Source: Gigaspora rosea (lineage: Eukaryota; Glomeromycota; Glomeromycetes; Diversisporales; Gigasporaceae). Taken from it: DNA of 64,000 nt. The translations under genes were made by a program, and so were the position numbers. Below the pieces are notes generated by a model. The model had not been told where the DNA came from, searched no databases, and saw only the letters and a list, made by a program, of their open reading frames with translations. The stretch covers positions 31,644 through 95,643 of the forward strand of contig QKWP01001062.1 of assembly GCA_003550325.1 (NCBI GenBank), read 5' to 3'. Below are positions 32,302-45,207 of this stretch, piece by piece (within the stretch, counting starts at the first letter, position 1; every line of letters begins with the position of its first letter).

Positions 32302-34629
32302 AGTACATGCAGTAAATATCTGATATCCTATGATATCCGATATATATATATATTTTAACACAAAGTACTTAAAGTATATAAAATTAAAGAAGTAATGGTC
32401 GATAAAATGAAAATCAAAACTTGATTTAGTAACAAAAGAATCATTTGAGATCAATTGTTTCAAAAAGAACGAAACATGAAATTTAATTCCTTAAAGATCT
32501 ACAGTACAAAAATATCGGATACCGGCATTAGAAAGATTAGGTCAAAAAAGTTTGAATAATATGTTAATCACAAGTATACGCATATATATAGATATATTTT
32601 TTAAGTTATTAAAATTTTCGGAAGGATCAAACAATCGGTTATTGTTGATTTTATACCTGATTTTTCTGTAAATGATTTTAATATTATTACACGTATATAT
32701 GATATGCACTTTTTTAAAATGGATTTGAAGAAAATCGATTATCAATTTACCAATTTACCAATTGATGAAATTTTCATTTATAACGTTAAAAAAGTCAGTA
32801 AATGGAGTAAATGGATAAATGGGTAAATGGTAGCTAATATAGTATCATATAGTATTAATATGCAGTATTAATATAGTCTTATTAATAGTTTCAAATATCA
32901 TACAGTATTAATACAGTACAGTGTTAATACAGTGTTAAAATACAGTGTTAATACAGTGTTAAATACAGTGTTAAATACAGTGTTAATACAGTGTTAATAC
33001 AGTGTTAATACAGTGTTAATTATTGACTATTATCTTTTTTTAACATTATTTAAAAAAATTTTTAAGGTTTTTTTTTTTTTTTTCTTATTTTTCTAAATAA
33101 GCTTTATACGCAAGTATATATTCTACATAATAAACATCAATCGGGACTCGGGGACAATAGTGTATATAAAAATGCGCGCGTAGTATTAAATACTTTAATA
33201 TTGTAAAAAAAAAAGAAATTATGATAACAATTAAAAAAAGACTAGAGTATTTTTATTAATTTGCATTCGGAATTAAAAAAATACCGAAAAGAAAAAGAAT
33301 TCTTTTTTACTGCGTTTTTTTTCATTTATTTACAAATTTAGTATGAGAATTGTTCCATGTGATGTAATTTTTTACTAAATTTGGAATAATAGTAACCTTT
33401 TTTCTTCGGATCAAACTTTCAATGTGTTCAATGTGTTGTACATTTTAGTAATACTTTTGTTAATAAAATATAGTATTATTTTTTTGTATCGGAAAGTTCG
33501 GACGGAATGAAAATTTTTTAACAATTGTATAAGGGAATTAAAATAATTGCTTTATATTGATTATTATAAAAAAATGATTTTTGCTGAGCGTAAGTACAGT
33601 ACAGTACATACTTGATACTTGATACCTGATACCAATAAATATGTACGAACGTATTGTACGTAGCTGTATATGTATATTGATATCTTTTTTTTTTATCAAT
33701 CTTTTTTTTTATCGCTTATTTATTTATTTATTTATTTATAAACATTTTGACATTAGACCTGTTATATCTAGTTTCTAAGTGATCTTAGTAGCTTATCAGT
33801 TAAGAATGGTTACAAAACTATACAAAGATCTCCAAATGATGTGGCTGTTCGTGCATGTGGACATAACTTTTTTTAGATCATTTTTTTAGAGTAAATTTTA
33901 TGTAATTTTTATGTAAAAATCATAAACTCTAGTTTAAACTTTTTTTTTTTTTTTTTTTTTGTTTATAACCGCCACAATTAACCTGATTCTGGACCAGAAT
34001 TGATACCATTTTGTAATAATGAAAGAAAGTAGGCATACCTTACAGTATGTAAGTACCAGATTTACTAGATTTTGGGGATGCCAAAATTTCGGTTAAAATT
34101 GGGATGAAACAACCATCATCACGAAAAATAGAAAAGTTGGTCTAGATCATTAACTAAACATTAATAATGCATATATCTGTATATTATTATTATTATATTA
34201 TTATTATATTACAAATATTTTTTATTTTATTACCCTGAGAATCCTTAATACTGTAGTATGGCGTCATCATCATGTATCTATTTGAAATCTAAGATTACAA
34301 AATCTTTTTGATAAGATAAAGAAAAAAAAATTTTTTGATTATCGTTTGAGTTCAAGGAAATTAAAAATTATAACTTTTGACTTACATTATGTATGAATGT
34401 ATTGTATTTGCATATATATAACTGATAACATTAATCATATGATATTTTAATTAAACTACGAAGAAGTTGAAATAAAAAAAAATCAAATGATTAATCATCA
34501 TTTTAATCATTAATCATTAATAATAATTAATCATTAATCATTAATCATTGAGTGATAACAGTGGCGTATTTTCTTTTTTAACACTAATGATTTTGTAATG
34601 TTTATTATATTTACAGCCCTAATTCATAC
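32302..34629. other. Gene-poor AT-rich region; tandem ACAGTGTTAAT repeat at 32917-33020
   Basis: The only structured part is an array of about nine copies of an 11-12 bp unit, ACAGTGTTAAT or ACAGTGTTAAAT (32917-33020). The rest has long A/T runs, TTTA microsatellites (33716-33740) and no convincing frame. It could be untranslated or regulatory sequence of genes outside the evidence here. Confidence 0.6.
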
Positions 34630-34728
34630 ATACGTACAGTAAGTACGTACAGTAAGTACGTACAGTAAGTACGTACAGTAAGTACGTACAGTAAGTACGT
34701 ACAGTAAGTACGTACAGTAAGTACGTAT
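34630..34728. repeat. 13-bp tandem repeat (CGTACAGTAAGTA)n
   Basis: Seven to eight nearly perfect copies of CGTACAGTAAGTA in a row, bordered by TACGTATGTATAAACATACG, itself palindromic in part. Confidence 0.9.
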
Positions 34729-36779
34729 GTATAAACATACGTAACTGGTAAGTATAAAATTTTTAAATGGTAGGTATATTCTAGAAATATGATTCTCCAA
34801 TAGTTATGTCAATATTTAGAAAATTGTGAAAAAAATTTTTTATGATTACGTCATTCGGTCGAAAAGTAAAAAGGATTCCCCAAAGGGATTTAATTATCCC
34901 AAATTATCTAAATTATCTCAAAGGGTTTAAACATTTTATCATTCAAATAACCGAAGCTTACGTACTGTAGGTACGTACGTATCTAGTACCTGACATGTAC
35001 AGTATGATATAACGGAATTATAGAATTTCTAATTCACGTTAAAATATGATGAAAACAAAAAGTTCGTTATTAATATAACGAAATATAAGGATTAACAAGC
35101 TTATTTGAATTTTAAAAAGTTTAAATTAATAAGTCGGAAATTAATTCAAGAATTTTTTTTTTAAGTTCGGATATGAAATTTTCCATTCCCATTACAGCAT
35201 TATATTTTTACCTTTATTAGTGGCCAGCCGTTAGTTGTTACGTCATTTAGTTACGTAATACTCATAAATACTCCTCATAAATACTCCTCATAAAATACTC
35301 ATAATACTCCTCCTAATAATCTCATATGATACTTACTTATCTGTTATAATATTCGTAATACTGCGGACTTTTTTTTTCTATTTATAATTTTTTTTTTTTT
35401 TTTAATAATAAATTATACTAAACATAAACGTTAATAATTGAATGAATTCTAAGCGTGGCAAAAAATTTATTCCAAATTCTTTTTTAATTACGCCAAAAAG
35501 TAATTCAACCAACAAAACTTTAAAGCCTTAACGGTCTATACCGGAAATTGAAACTTCACCCTTGTTTATTAAAAAACGGGTTTATTTTGATACAAATTAG
35601 CCAAAATATTAACAAATATTAACATGTTTTTGAAACCAAAAAAAAAAAGTTCATTACGTGAGCAAAAAGAACTGAGACAGGGAAAACCAATTTTCCTAAA
35701 AATGTCAAAAAAAGTTGTGGTATAAAATTCTAAATTTGAGGAGAATTTATAATAAATACTACGGATTATTAAAATTATTAAACACAAATAATCGTGTCAA
35801 AGTTTCCTTTTTAGAAAAAATAAAACAAATAACATTATAGATTTTTTTTTTATCATTTTTATAATAATACTTTAGTAGTTTAATCTCCATGAGGTTTAAA
35901 ACATGTGTTAAAATCAAATCATACGAGTTTCGTGAGAAAAAAAAATTTTTTTTTATTTTATTTAGTCTTTTATAGAAAAGAAACAACATGCAAAAGTCTC
36001 TATAATTTTTACATGTTGAGTAATTAAGGAGCATATTCTTTATTGTTTAAAAAAGGATCTTTCATAATCATAACTCTATCTCTTCTCCTCACGACAACCT
36101 TAACCGGTAAAAATCAGATATCAGAGATATGCTTAAAAAATTTTAAACTAAAAAAATTCGATGCGCAGGTGTCAAATTAACAATTGAGGATATAGATTAA
36201 CTTTCATATGAAGCGATGCACGAGTTACAGATTACATTTAATGATTTTTCTTTAAAGACTTTTAAACGATTACTGGATTATATATATTTATATAACTATA
36301 ACTATATATTATATATCTGATATGATAACTGTATTTAATTAATATTATTATTAAAATAAAGTAAAATAAAGTAAAAAATTCCCGATATTTCTAATAATGA
36401 ACGCTCTCTCTTTAAATCGTTTATAGTTATAGATAGTTATTATTATTATAACTTGTACAGTACAATACAGTATAATACATATAATGTTCAGATAATACAG
36501 TATAATACATATAATACTTGGATAATACTTAGATAATACAGATAATATAGACAATACTCGGATATAATATATAATAAAACAGTGTTATTTTATTATTATA
36601 ATTTCTTATCTCTTTTTATTATCAGTTATCGTTATCATAATCTTGAAAAACGTAAATCATCAATCATTGGTTAAAAAGAAAACAAAGAAAGAAATTTCTT
36701 ACCATTCCAAATCGAAAATACTAACAAACATTGTTCCTTTTCAACTATTTTCGGTATTTGATTTAATATTACAAGTTAT

Positions 36780-36830
<51 letters not shown>

Positions 36831-38901
36831 GTATATGTATCCTTTACTTACTTAACATTATTACGTATTAACTTTTTTTATAAATTTTAATTGGTTTTGG
36901 AACAAAATAGATAATCAAAAATTGATTGGAAAAAAAAAAAATAGATAATCAATATTGATTGGTTTATTTTTTAATGTTCAAAAAAATTTTATTGATATTG
37001 TTAAAATTGTTAACGATCGATCACAGATAATTTTTTTTCTTATGGTAGAAAAAGTCGTTGTTATGTTGTTATACTTGTTATATTTGTTATACTGTCGTTA
37101 TATTATCGTTTATATTATCGTTATACTGATAATGTTGTTATACTATAACTGATAATGTTGTTTTACTATAATGTTGCTATACTATAATGTTGTTATACAG
37201 TACTATAGTACTATATTGTAATTGTGGTCACATTTTTTACTTTTCATTTAAAAAAAAGTGCTACCCGATATTGCTTGATATTGCTTCTTTGTTATAGTGA
37301 AAATGTACGTATCAGAATTTAAAGTATGGATGTACACACGAAATAAACATGATTTATTTGTGTAATCATGTGCATTAATGACTTTTCAGTTCTTTGGTTC
37401 AAGTTGTTTTATTAAATGAAGATCACCGAGCATGCGGACTTGAAAAAAAAGAAAAAAAAATCAAGTAAAACAAGTCAAAAAACACGAGAAAAAAAAATCG
37501 TGTCTTTTTAACTAAATTGTAAGAAAAAATTTTCTCACGATTGTCTTTTTATTTTATGACAGATGACTTTTAAAACGTGTTCAAAATGCAGATCAAATAT
37601 CTCGCGTACTTTAAAGTAAAAAATACATTAACTGTTAAATACTTTAAAATATTTAAAATATTTAAAATAATTAAAATAATTAAAATACTTTCACTTGAAA
37701 AACACATGTTAAATAAAACATAATTTAGAGATAATTTAGAGATAATAGTTATTATTTTCATAATTTTTTTGTTTATTATACAATTTTTATTAGGTTCATA
37801 ATGTGGATTTGTGTAAAAAATTTATTATTTTTTTAAATGTTGTTGTTTTATGAAAAATGTGTGTCGTAACAATCAGCTTAAGAAAAAAAATGATGATGAA
37901 TATGATTGAGAAATGCTTTATATGTTTATATGAGAGTGAATCTATAAAAAAAAGATGATGTCTAAAAAATGCGAAAAAATTATTTACTATATGCTAATGT
38001 CTATTAATAAAAAGCTCAGCTTTTTATATTCATATATATAATACATATTTTCTAAAAGGATGAGAAAAAAAAAAAGATCGATTGTAAAAAATCAAACTTT
38101 TTTTAATACTATTATGATTATCGTGTAAAAAAAAGGATGAAAAAGAATGCGTTGGTTTTCGATCTTTAAAAAAAGATCAATCCCAATTTTTCAATTTTTA
38201 TGCGAATGAATTATAAACGTCTATAAATTTGATATTTACAATCTATAAAAAAAAAAAAGAAAGAAAAAAACGCGAAAAGAGAAAGAAAACCAAATTAATA
38301 AAGGATTGAATCATATGAATTTTTTTTTGTTTGTGTTTGTGATTTGTGATTTCGTCGAAAGTAATTAAAAAATTAATTTTCATTATCGAAAAAAAAAAAA
38401 AAGAACGATGTTTGTGTTTGTGTTTGTAGTTTGTGTCTTTGTTTTAAAACCAATGATAATACTTTTAAGATAATTTGCCAAGGAATTAAATTACCAAAAA
38501 AAAAAAAAAAAAAATTAAACTTGAATTAACAATAATAGTCTAAGATGAGTGCGTGTGTGTGTGTGCGTGTGTGCGTGCATACCAAAAACCCGCTGATTGT
38601 TACTTATGTATGTACTTGATACTTGAGAGAAAAAAAGAGATATATAATAAATTTGAAAAAAAAACTATGTATATATTTATATGTATAACATATGTATAAC
38701 TCGGCAAAAATTATTGTCCGAAAAGAAGAACATCCATCAATAAAAATCATTTCGTTCATTTGTTCGTTCGTTAAAAGAATTATTATCATAACCGTCAAGA
38801 TTACGAAACTAATTCTGATATTTGATGGTTATAATTGTTGTTATTGCTGTTATTGTTGGTGATATCAATATCAGGTTGGCCTTTCAAGAATATCATCAGG
38901 T
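34729..38901. other. Gene-poor region with simple repeats
   Basis: No gene that I can support. A small frame at 35442-35531 (MNSKRGKKFIPNSF..., 29 residues) has more balanced composition than its surroundings and is followed one frame away by IPEIETSPLFIKKRVYF, so a broken or spliced small exon is possible. ACTCATAA-type repeats lie at 35262-35325, AATACAGTATAAT repeats at 36460-36560, an AT microsatellite at 36780-36835, GT-rich tracts at 38545-38575. Confidence 0.4.
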
Positions 38902-39369
38902 TTAACGAAAAGTTCTTCGGACCTTTACCATGGTTAATCGAAACCAAAGTTTGAATCCTATAAAGCTTTGTCTTGGATTATATGAATCTGAACTATTTCG
39001 TTTTTCTTTCTTTGCCTTCTTACAATTTGAATCATGGCAACATTGATTTTTATGATGATGATGATGATGTTTTTCGGTCGTTACTGGATAATGTGTTGGA
39101 TAATATGTATACACGCTATGTATTTGTCCCATACTTTGACTTTGTATTGACGATATACTGTAAATCGAACTTCGCCTTGAAGAACAGACCGTAGGTGTTT
39201 CAGTCGCAGATTGAAAATCGAAATCAAAATCGTGTGGCATACCGCCTAATGCACTTATCACATTTTGTTGATGAACACTATGTGAATGTGACTTGCTACT
39301 TGGTGAGTTTCTCTTCTTGAATGGATTATGGATCTTGCGGTTGCGCGAGAATATACTATTGTTCTTCAT
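38902..39369 (-). CDS. Hypothetical basic, Ser/His-rich protein (155 aa)
   Basis: A single frame on the minus strand with clearly higher GC and more varied codons than its flanks, which is why I take it as real. The N-terminus is basic (KNNSIFSRNRKIHNPFKKRN), followed by a Ser/His stretch, a DFDFDF motif (47-52), a Ser-rich patch (62-80), six histidines (101-106), a CCHDSNC cluster (110-116) and a lysine run (117-123). There is no signal peptide or membrane segment. The C-terminus ends in FKLWFRLTMVKVRRTFR. The start ATG has AAAAAG before it. I recognise no domain; low-complexity fungal proteins of this kind may be regulatory or disordered. The His run comes from a GAT/ATC-type microsatellite. 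An additional upstream exon cannot be excluded. Confidence 0.6.
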   Translation of the reverse strand: MKNNSIFSRNRKIHNPFKKRNSPSSKSHSHSVHQQNVISALGGMPHDFDFDFQSATETPTVCSSRRSSIYSISSIQSQSMGQIHSVYTYYPTHYPVTTEKHHHHHHKNQCCHDSNCKKAKKEKRNSSDSYNPRQSFIGFKLWFRLTMVKVRRTFR

Positions 39370-41575
39370 CTTTTTATATTTTGTTTTTTTAATATATAAT
39401 ATATATTTTTTTAATATAATATATATTTTTTTTAATAAAATTTGATGATTTTTTTTAAAAGTTCAAAAAGTTCCAATTTTTGGTGAATTCGTTACGATTT
39501 ATATATTTCTTTTTCAGGTCCAGGTCGTAAAATATTGGTCATATAAAAGCTTGTAATCGAAATGTGAACTTTTTATTGATTGTTTTAGGCAACAAAAGAA
39601 AATCGGTCTTTTATAAACGATGATTTTTTTTATTGGTTCAAAATAAGGGTAAAAGAAAACCTTGCTTGATTTAAACTTTTTATCTGTCAGAGTTTTTGGT
39701 ATATATATATATATATTTTTATTTGTATTTTAGTGAAAATAGTCTCGTAGTTAAAAGAGAAACTATTATTTGTTAATACTTTATTAAGAACCTATAAGAT
39801 AAACTAAAGGGTGGAATATTATAAGAGAGAACAAAAGAGACGCACCTCTTTGTTGGGTGAGGAAAGATGGGTTTACGGAAGTTGCAAACCCATTTTATAG
39901 AATTTTCCCTTCCTATTAGCAATTTATTACTTATTTATATTATTGTATTATAATAAATAGTCGATCCAAACGCAATATAAATTCCACTGTAAGTGTGCAA
40001 CAATAGAATATAGTAGAAAAAAGTCGTAACAGAAATAGAAAATACTTATTAAAGTATTATATAAATATAAATATCCTTACTTTATTTATTAATATATCCG
40101 GCGATTATTACTATTTTATTACTACTACTTTATTAAACTACTAATTACTATTTATTACTATTTATTACTACATAAAGTACTTGTACTTGTTACTTCTCAT
40201 TACTCTATACTCTTGTATAAAAAAAAAAAAATGCGGCAACCCAATATTTGTGTAACACTTGACTTGGATTTTACATGTATACAGTATTGCAGTAGTATTG
40301 CAGTATTGCGGCAAGTAAATATGTAGACTATGATGATGATTATAGGTTTAAAAATCCATAATATCTGATAGTGTATTGTACGTACGTACGTTTTACTTAC
40401 GATCGTCTAACTTACAGTTATATCAGATATGTAAAACGGGATTTTCTTTTTTATAATAATTGATAATACATTCTTATACTCATTTATTAATAATATAAAA
40501 AAAAACCAAATTTGGTGTATTAGATTTAAAATTATTAATTATATTATTGTATTAATTAAAGATAACAGGGATTTACACGTGACAATAGTAATGTAATGCA
40601 AACGAAGTATATTTTATATTAGCATAAATTAGATAAAAAAGATATAAACCAATAAAAAAGTATAGAAAAATGTTTTGCATTTGTACGACAATCTTAATTA
40701 CTACGCATATATGTTTTTTTTTTAAAAGAGTTGAATGTTGGGTCAATACTGTACATTCATATTCTTTTGTAAATACCAGTTGATTTAATAATTTATTATT
40801 TTGCACAACGCATGCATTCATGCGAAAACTATTACGAACAAATAAAAAATAATATGTACGCGGTCAATTTTTAATAAAATATTTTTCACATTTTTCACAC
40901 CTTACCTTTCACACCTTTTTATACACCTTTTTACATCTTTTTTTAACACCTTTTATGCTTTGACATTCACACATTGCATTCACACCTTTCACATTGCTTC
41001 ACATTACTCATTATTCATAATTTTTTCACATTCTTCACATTCTTCCTACTGTTTATCTACTGTTTATGGATTTTTCTAAAATTTGTACTACACCTGATAT
41101 CGATCACATCATTTACCCTAGTAACACACAATTTTATGATCCACGAAACAGATTGACGGAAAATCTATTTTCAGATTTTTTTTTGAAATTCTTGTAAAAT
41201 GAAATGAAATCGACACAAACACACTTTGTAAATAAATAACGGTATACTGTATATTTTACAGTTAAAACAGTTAAAAGAAGAGATAAGAGATGAATTTATC
41301 AAGTAATTCCGTTTTCCGCTTCGATTACCCCATAATAGCATATATTCATGTAGATAATAATAATAAAATCATTAGCATATTACGATAGTACATATATGAT
41401 ATATATACTATCAGCTATAGTAACTATAGTAACATATGGTGCTACATAGTATAATAAAAAAAAAAAAAAACGATAACCAAAAAAGTAAAATTTATGAAAT
41501 GCAGGATTAATTACTAATTTCCATATAAGGCAAATTAAAATTTTTTTGTATATAAAACCGAAACAAATCTTGAAA
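39370..41575. other. Intergenic, simple-sequence rich
   Basis: The first few hundred bases are upstream of the 155-residue gene and may hold its promoter; I see only A/T tracts. TATTACTATTTATTACTA repeats lie at 40110-40170, TACGTACGTACG at 40380-40392, and a run of TTTCACACCTTTT/ACATT units at 40885-41040. No gene. Confidence 0.4.
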
Positions 41576-41700
41576 TTAAATCCAATAAGAATAAATAAAA
41601 ATTACTAATCAAATCGGATCTCATATAGGTTCAAGTCCCAAAGTCAGGCCAAAGCCTGACCCTCTGTTAAATATTTGAGTAAGATATTTCGAGCTCCATT
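41576..41700 (-). ncRNA. Candidate guide (omega) RNA / right end, copy A
   Basis: In IS607 and Fanzor elements the guide RNA comes from the 3' end of the nuclease gene and the element's right end. Here the end of the frame and the next 55 bases are conserved between copies. They carry a 7-bp stem GTCAGGC/GCCTGAC (41643-41649 with 41654-41660). A one-base insertion relative to copy B falls in the loop and leaves the stem whole. The RNA itself is an inference. Confidence 0.35.
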
Positions 41701-42770
41701 TACATCCCTGTCAATTACCAAATCACATGATTCACACCGGAATGTTTTGATCCACCAAGATTATTTTTTATGAATCCACAATTCCCACAGGTCTTTGATG
41801 TATACTCTTCGGTGCATTCAATGACCTTGCAACCTCTGAACTCCTGCGACTTATGATTCAAGAACATCCGAAATCTGTAATGCAACCAGGTTAGCATTGC
41901 ACGAGCGGTTTTTGATCGAATTTTTCTTTTATTCTTCAAAACCATCCTCGAAGTTTCGAACTTGGGCAATAAAATGATCTCATAGTTTGCACACAGCCAT
42001 TTGGCAAGCTGATGATAGCACTTGTCAATCAAATTACGGATTCAGTACACGATTCGTAACATTTTTTTTCTCAACCAAAATCGTTTTCTCTTATTTGTTC
42101 TTCCCAAAACAAGATCTTTGTCGCTTTGTAATTTATCGTATTTCTTGGATAGTTTGTATATTTTATCAAGATCACCGTTACCCTATTCGATTAATTGACC
42201 ATTGGGATCGTAACCGGTCATGAACGTGCAAACTCCAGGATCGAGAGAGATTATTCGTCCTCAAACATCATCTTGGTTGTCAATGATTTTCATAGGAACG
42301 GGTACATACAGGTAGAAATGGCCCAACCTATTCATGGTTATATTTACCGTGTGGTTTATCTCTGGTGGTTTTTCTGATGTGATTATGGTTTTCAGGAACG
42401 CGTATTCTCCTTTATTTCGCTTCCAGTCTCTTGCCGGTATCGAAATTGTTTAAAATCGGTCTTTCTTTGTTTTGTACTTCATTCTAAAATTATTACCATG
42501 TAATTTTTTATTCGTTTTGTAGGCACTTTTCAGTTGTCTAATTACGATCGATCTTGTTGCATACGGTGTTTGTTTTACCCATGATAATTCATTATTCATA
42601 ACCCCCTCATCATTCAAATAATGCCTTCTTATGATCTTCATATCACTTATCCCATCGTCCTGCATCATGCTAAGAGCCTTGTTGTATGTCCATCTTACGG
42701 TCCTCATCCATTTTCTTAACATTTCTTTTTCTTCTGGGGTTGGGTACATTCTTATCTTTCTGGTTTTCAA
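41631..42770 (-). pseudogene. Fanzor/TnpB-like RNA-guided nuclease, decayed copy A
   Basis: Pieces in order match IS607-type TnpB/Fanzor2 proteins of about 380 residues: an N-terminal block KTRKIRMYPTPEEKEMLRKW and TYNKALSMMQDDG, RuvC-I around SLDPGVRTFMTGYDP, RuvC-II around ILLPKFETSRMV, then a zinc ribbon starting CGNCGF. The first codon is TTG where copy B has ATG. Stops separate the blocks, as in copy B (before GRIISLDPGV, after GQLIE, and before IRNLIDKCYH). A further one-base deletion after LGGSK shifts the frame so that the second ribbon half and RuvC-III are read out of frame. It lies 43 bp downstream of the recombinase remnant in the same direction, as in IS607 (tnpA then tnpB). Active relatives cut DNA guided by RNA; this copy cannot. 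Confidence 0.85.
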
Positions 42771-42850
42771 TTTCTTTCCGTCGTCGTCGTCGTTGTTGTT
42801 TTCATCGTCATTTTCAGTTTTCAATCTTTCTTCGTCGTCTTTTTCGGTTC
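42771..42850. repeat. Minisatellite at the tnpA-Fanzor junction, copy A
   Basis: TTTTCAATTTCTTTCCGTCG and TCGTCGTCGTTGTTGTTTTC-like units repeat between the two frames. Copy B has one more unit of about 50 bp at the same place. Confidence 0.6.
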
Positions 42851-43323
42851 TTAGCTGATCTGAACCTTGGCGTAATAATGAGTGATAATAGATCCTTGGC
42901 AAGCTCACCGGATTTGGTATCATTAACGTTGACGTCCAAACCGAGTACCATGACCTTTGTATCGTTCTTACCAAGGATCCATTCGAAAAACCGACATTTT
43001 TTGGTAACCATAATTTTTCCGATATCTTCTCGGTATGATTGTTCCAAAATGGACGTACATTTCCAGTTGAAACCTGATCCGATGTCCTGATAAATTCATG
43101 GTCTGGAAATTTTTGCCTAAGGTATTCACATTGTCTGTCGAGATCTTCTTTCTTCTTTTCTGAACTGACTTGCGCGTAATAGAGCTTTTCCTTTTCATTT
43201 ATCTTTTCTTGACTTTCGAATTTCTTTTCCACATCTGCTACGGAATAACCACTTGGTGTTCTGACACTTAAAAGATAATGTTTTTCTGATTTTTTGTGCT
43301 TTATGATAATTTGTCGTTGACAT
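42814..43323 (-). pseudogene. IS607-like serine recombinase (TnpA), decayed copy A
   Basis: It starts MSTTNYHKAQKIRK, then a shortened MerR-like DNA-binding part, then the serine-recombinase core YYAQVSSEKKKEDLDRQCEY (catalytic Ser in VSS) and LRQKFPDHEFI. DIGSGFNWKRK is visible only across frames. KSGELAKDLLSLIIT matches the ELAEDLLSI region of IS607 recombinases. Several frame changes break it, and the part around the HTH is short. The family excises and inserts the element through a Ser-linked intermediate. Confidence 0.8.
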
Positions 43324-43365
43324 TATCTTGTTCAAATACGAAAACGGGACTTATTTATACTTGAC

Positions 43366-43978
43366 GAGCTAGCTGAATGAAATTCGCTATCCATGCATTA
43401 AGACATTCCCTTTTGTCTGTGAACAATTAGAATCTATATCTGCTAGATTCCAACAAATGCATCATGTTAAAATTTCATATCATTTGTTGAGATGATAAAT
43501 ACTAATATATATCGAGAAAGATACTTTAAGCAAAAGACAATGAAACATTAAATAACTACTGTTCACAATTGCTACAAATAGCTAGCTGTATTGTTTTTAT
43601 GCTAAGCACAAAAGATACTTTAAACAAAAGGCAATAACACATTAAATCACCACTATTTACAATTGCTACAAATAGTTAGCTGAACGAAATTCACTATCCA
43701 TTCAATAAGACAACCCTTTTGTCCATGAACAATTAGAATCTATACATATATCTGCTAGATTCCAAGAAAGTTAAAACAAATGCATCATATTAAAATTTCA
43801 TATCAATTGTTGAGACGATAAATACTAATATATATCAAGAAAACAAAAGGCAATGACACATTAAATAACCACTGTTCACAATTGCTACAAATAGTTAGCT
43901 GAACGAAATTCGCTATCCATACAATAAGACATTCCCTTTTGTCCGTGAACAATTAGTATTTCACTGTTTTTTTACTCG
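43366..43978. repeat. Three-copy repeat upstream of the recombinase, copy A
   Basis: AGCTGAATGAAATTCGCTAT..CATTCCCTTTTGTCTGTGAA starts at about 43368, 43676 and 43897, and a second motif CACTGTTCACAATTGCTACA sits between. Units are about 308 and 220 bp. The array is directly upstream of the recombinase start, where the left end of the transposon should lie, so it may hold recombinase sites or a promoter. Confidence 0.75.
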
Positions 43979-43984
43979 ATGTAT

Positions 43985-44437
43985 AAGTACTTGTTATTGG
44001 TTAGGTTGTGGATGATAACTGATTTATCGCTAGATTACTATATAAATCACGTGGCTTTGCCATATGATTTATATTGTTTCCTACGAATAATCAGGTTTCA
44101 TTACAACTTAACTGATAACATTTTTATCCGTAAGGTCCGACGTAAGCACTGTCGTTTTTCGTATATATTAATCAGTCTTTCTAATCATTAGACTCATTTT
44201 TACTCTTTTTTTACGTTCGCTTACTTTTCCACTTTCGCTCATCATTTTTTTCATTTAACTTTTTTTTACTTTTTTCCTTCACTAAATCTTTTTTTCCTTA
44301 ACTTTTACTATGAATTTTATGTGTTACGCAAAAAGAAATAAAATCAAAAAATTGAGTTATTACATGATTAGAAAGTGATCGAATAATATATACAAAAAAC
44401 GTCTAGTGCGCACATAGGACCTGTCGGATAATTATTT
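43985..44437. other. Segment present only in duplication copy A
   Basis: It lies between GATGTATA and ATAATTATTTTTGATAGG, which are joined directly in copy B (48090-48100). It includes a 70-residue frame of no recognised type. Either an insertion here or a deletion in B between short ATA repeats. Confidence 0.6.
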
Positions 44438-45207
44438 TTGATAGGCTCAAATAATAACACATGATTAATTCTTTTATCACGTGACTTTCATAGACCATAT
44501 TACGGTTAAACGATTAAACGATAAAACGCTTAAGAAAAATTTTAGGTGGTTCCAATCCCTAACTCATACACTCAAGACACTCATTCGTCAGATAATGAAT
44601 ACTTTTCTAAATTCTGGAAATTCTGTTCATTATTTTATAACATTCTGGAGATTATTCGAAAGTATCGAAAAGATAAAATAAAATAGATAACATTAAATAT
44701 GATTTATGATTTACAAAAAAAGTATTATTAAAAATAGTACTAAAACGCTAACGCTAATGCTAATGGTTAATTATATATATGGTCATGATATGGTCATGCC
44801 CTGAGATACAGTTATGTGTTTAATCAAATTTCGTTTGAAACATTAAGAATTCATTTAAAACCGAATAAAAGAATGATTGGTAATGTTTCGATAATAATTT
44901 CAAGAATTCCATTAATGACTTTTACCTATCATATTTTATTGATTCATTCTATTTTTATTTCATGAATTTTTTTATAAGTTTTTGTTTAACTTTGTTTTAC
45001 CATTTATACTCTTTTTTTTTTCTATTACTTACGCCAATTGTTTTAAGATCGAAATTTTCATATAATTCATATTGTTTCGTTTTATTCAATGAGTCATTAT
45101 ATCTTTTTTTTTTTAAAAGACAATTCTTTTGAAATTTTTTTTTTCAAAACTAATTATTCTTCCTTACTTAAAATAAACCTATCACTACATTTTGATCACA
45201 ACATTTT

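Larger units (their letters stand above)
41576..45207. repeat. Segmental duplication, copy A (IS607/Fanzor-bearing)
   Basis: This segment and 45614-49282 are the same sequence in the same orientation, with only scattered base changes and small indels plus one large difference each: about 450 bp present only here (43985-44437) and about 440 bp present only in copy B (48368-48812). About 400 bp of unrelated sequence (45208-45613) separates them. The left breakpoint lies 55 bp past the Fanzor stop codon. Confidence 0.9.

Noticed and set aside
34630-34728. Possible CRISPR-like array
   Set aside because: The units are 13 bp in direct tandem without spacers; a plain minisatellite in a eukaryotic sequence.
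42631-43090. Plus-strand frames of 75 and 134 residues over the Fanzor copies (and counterparts at 46715-47288)
   Set aside because: Antisense to the recombinase and nuclease remnants; Ser/Phe-rich composition comes from the reverse complement of Lys/Glu codons and the minisatellite.
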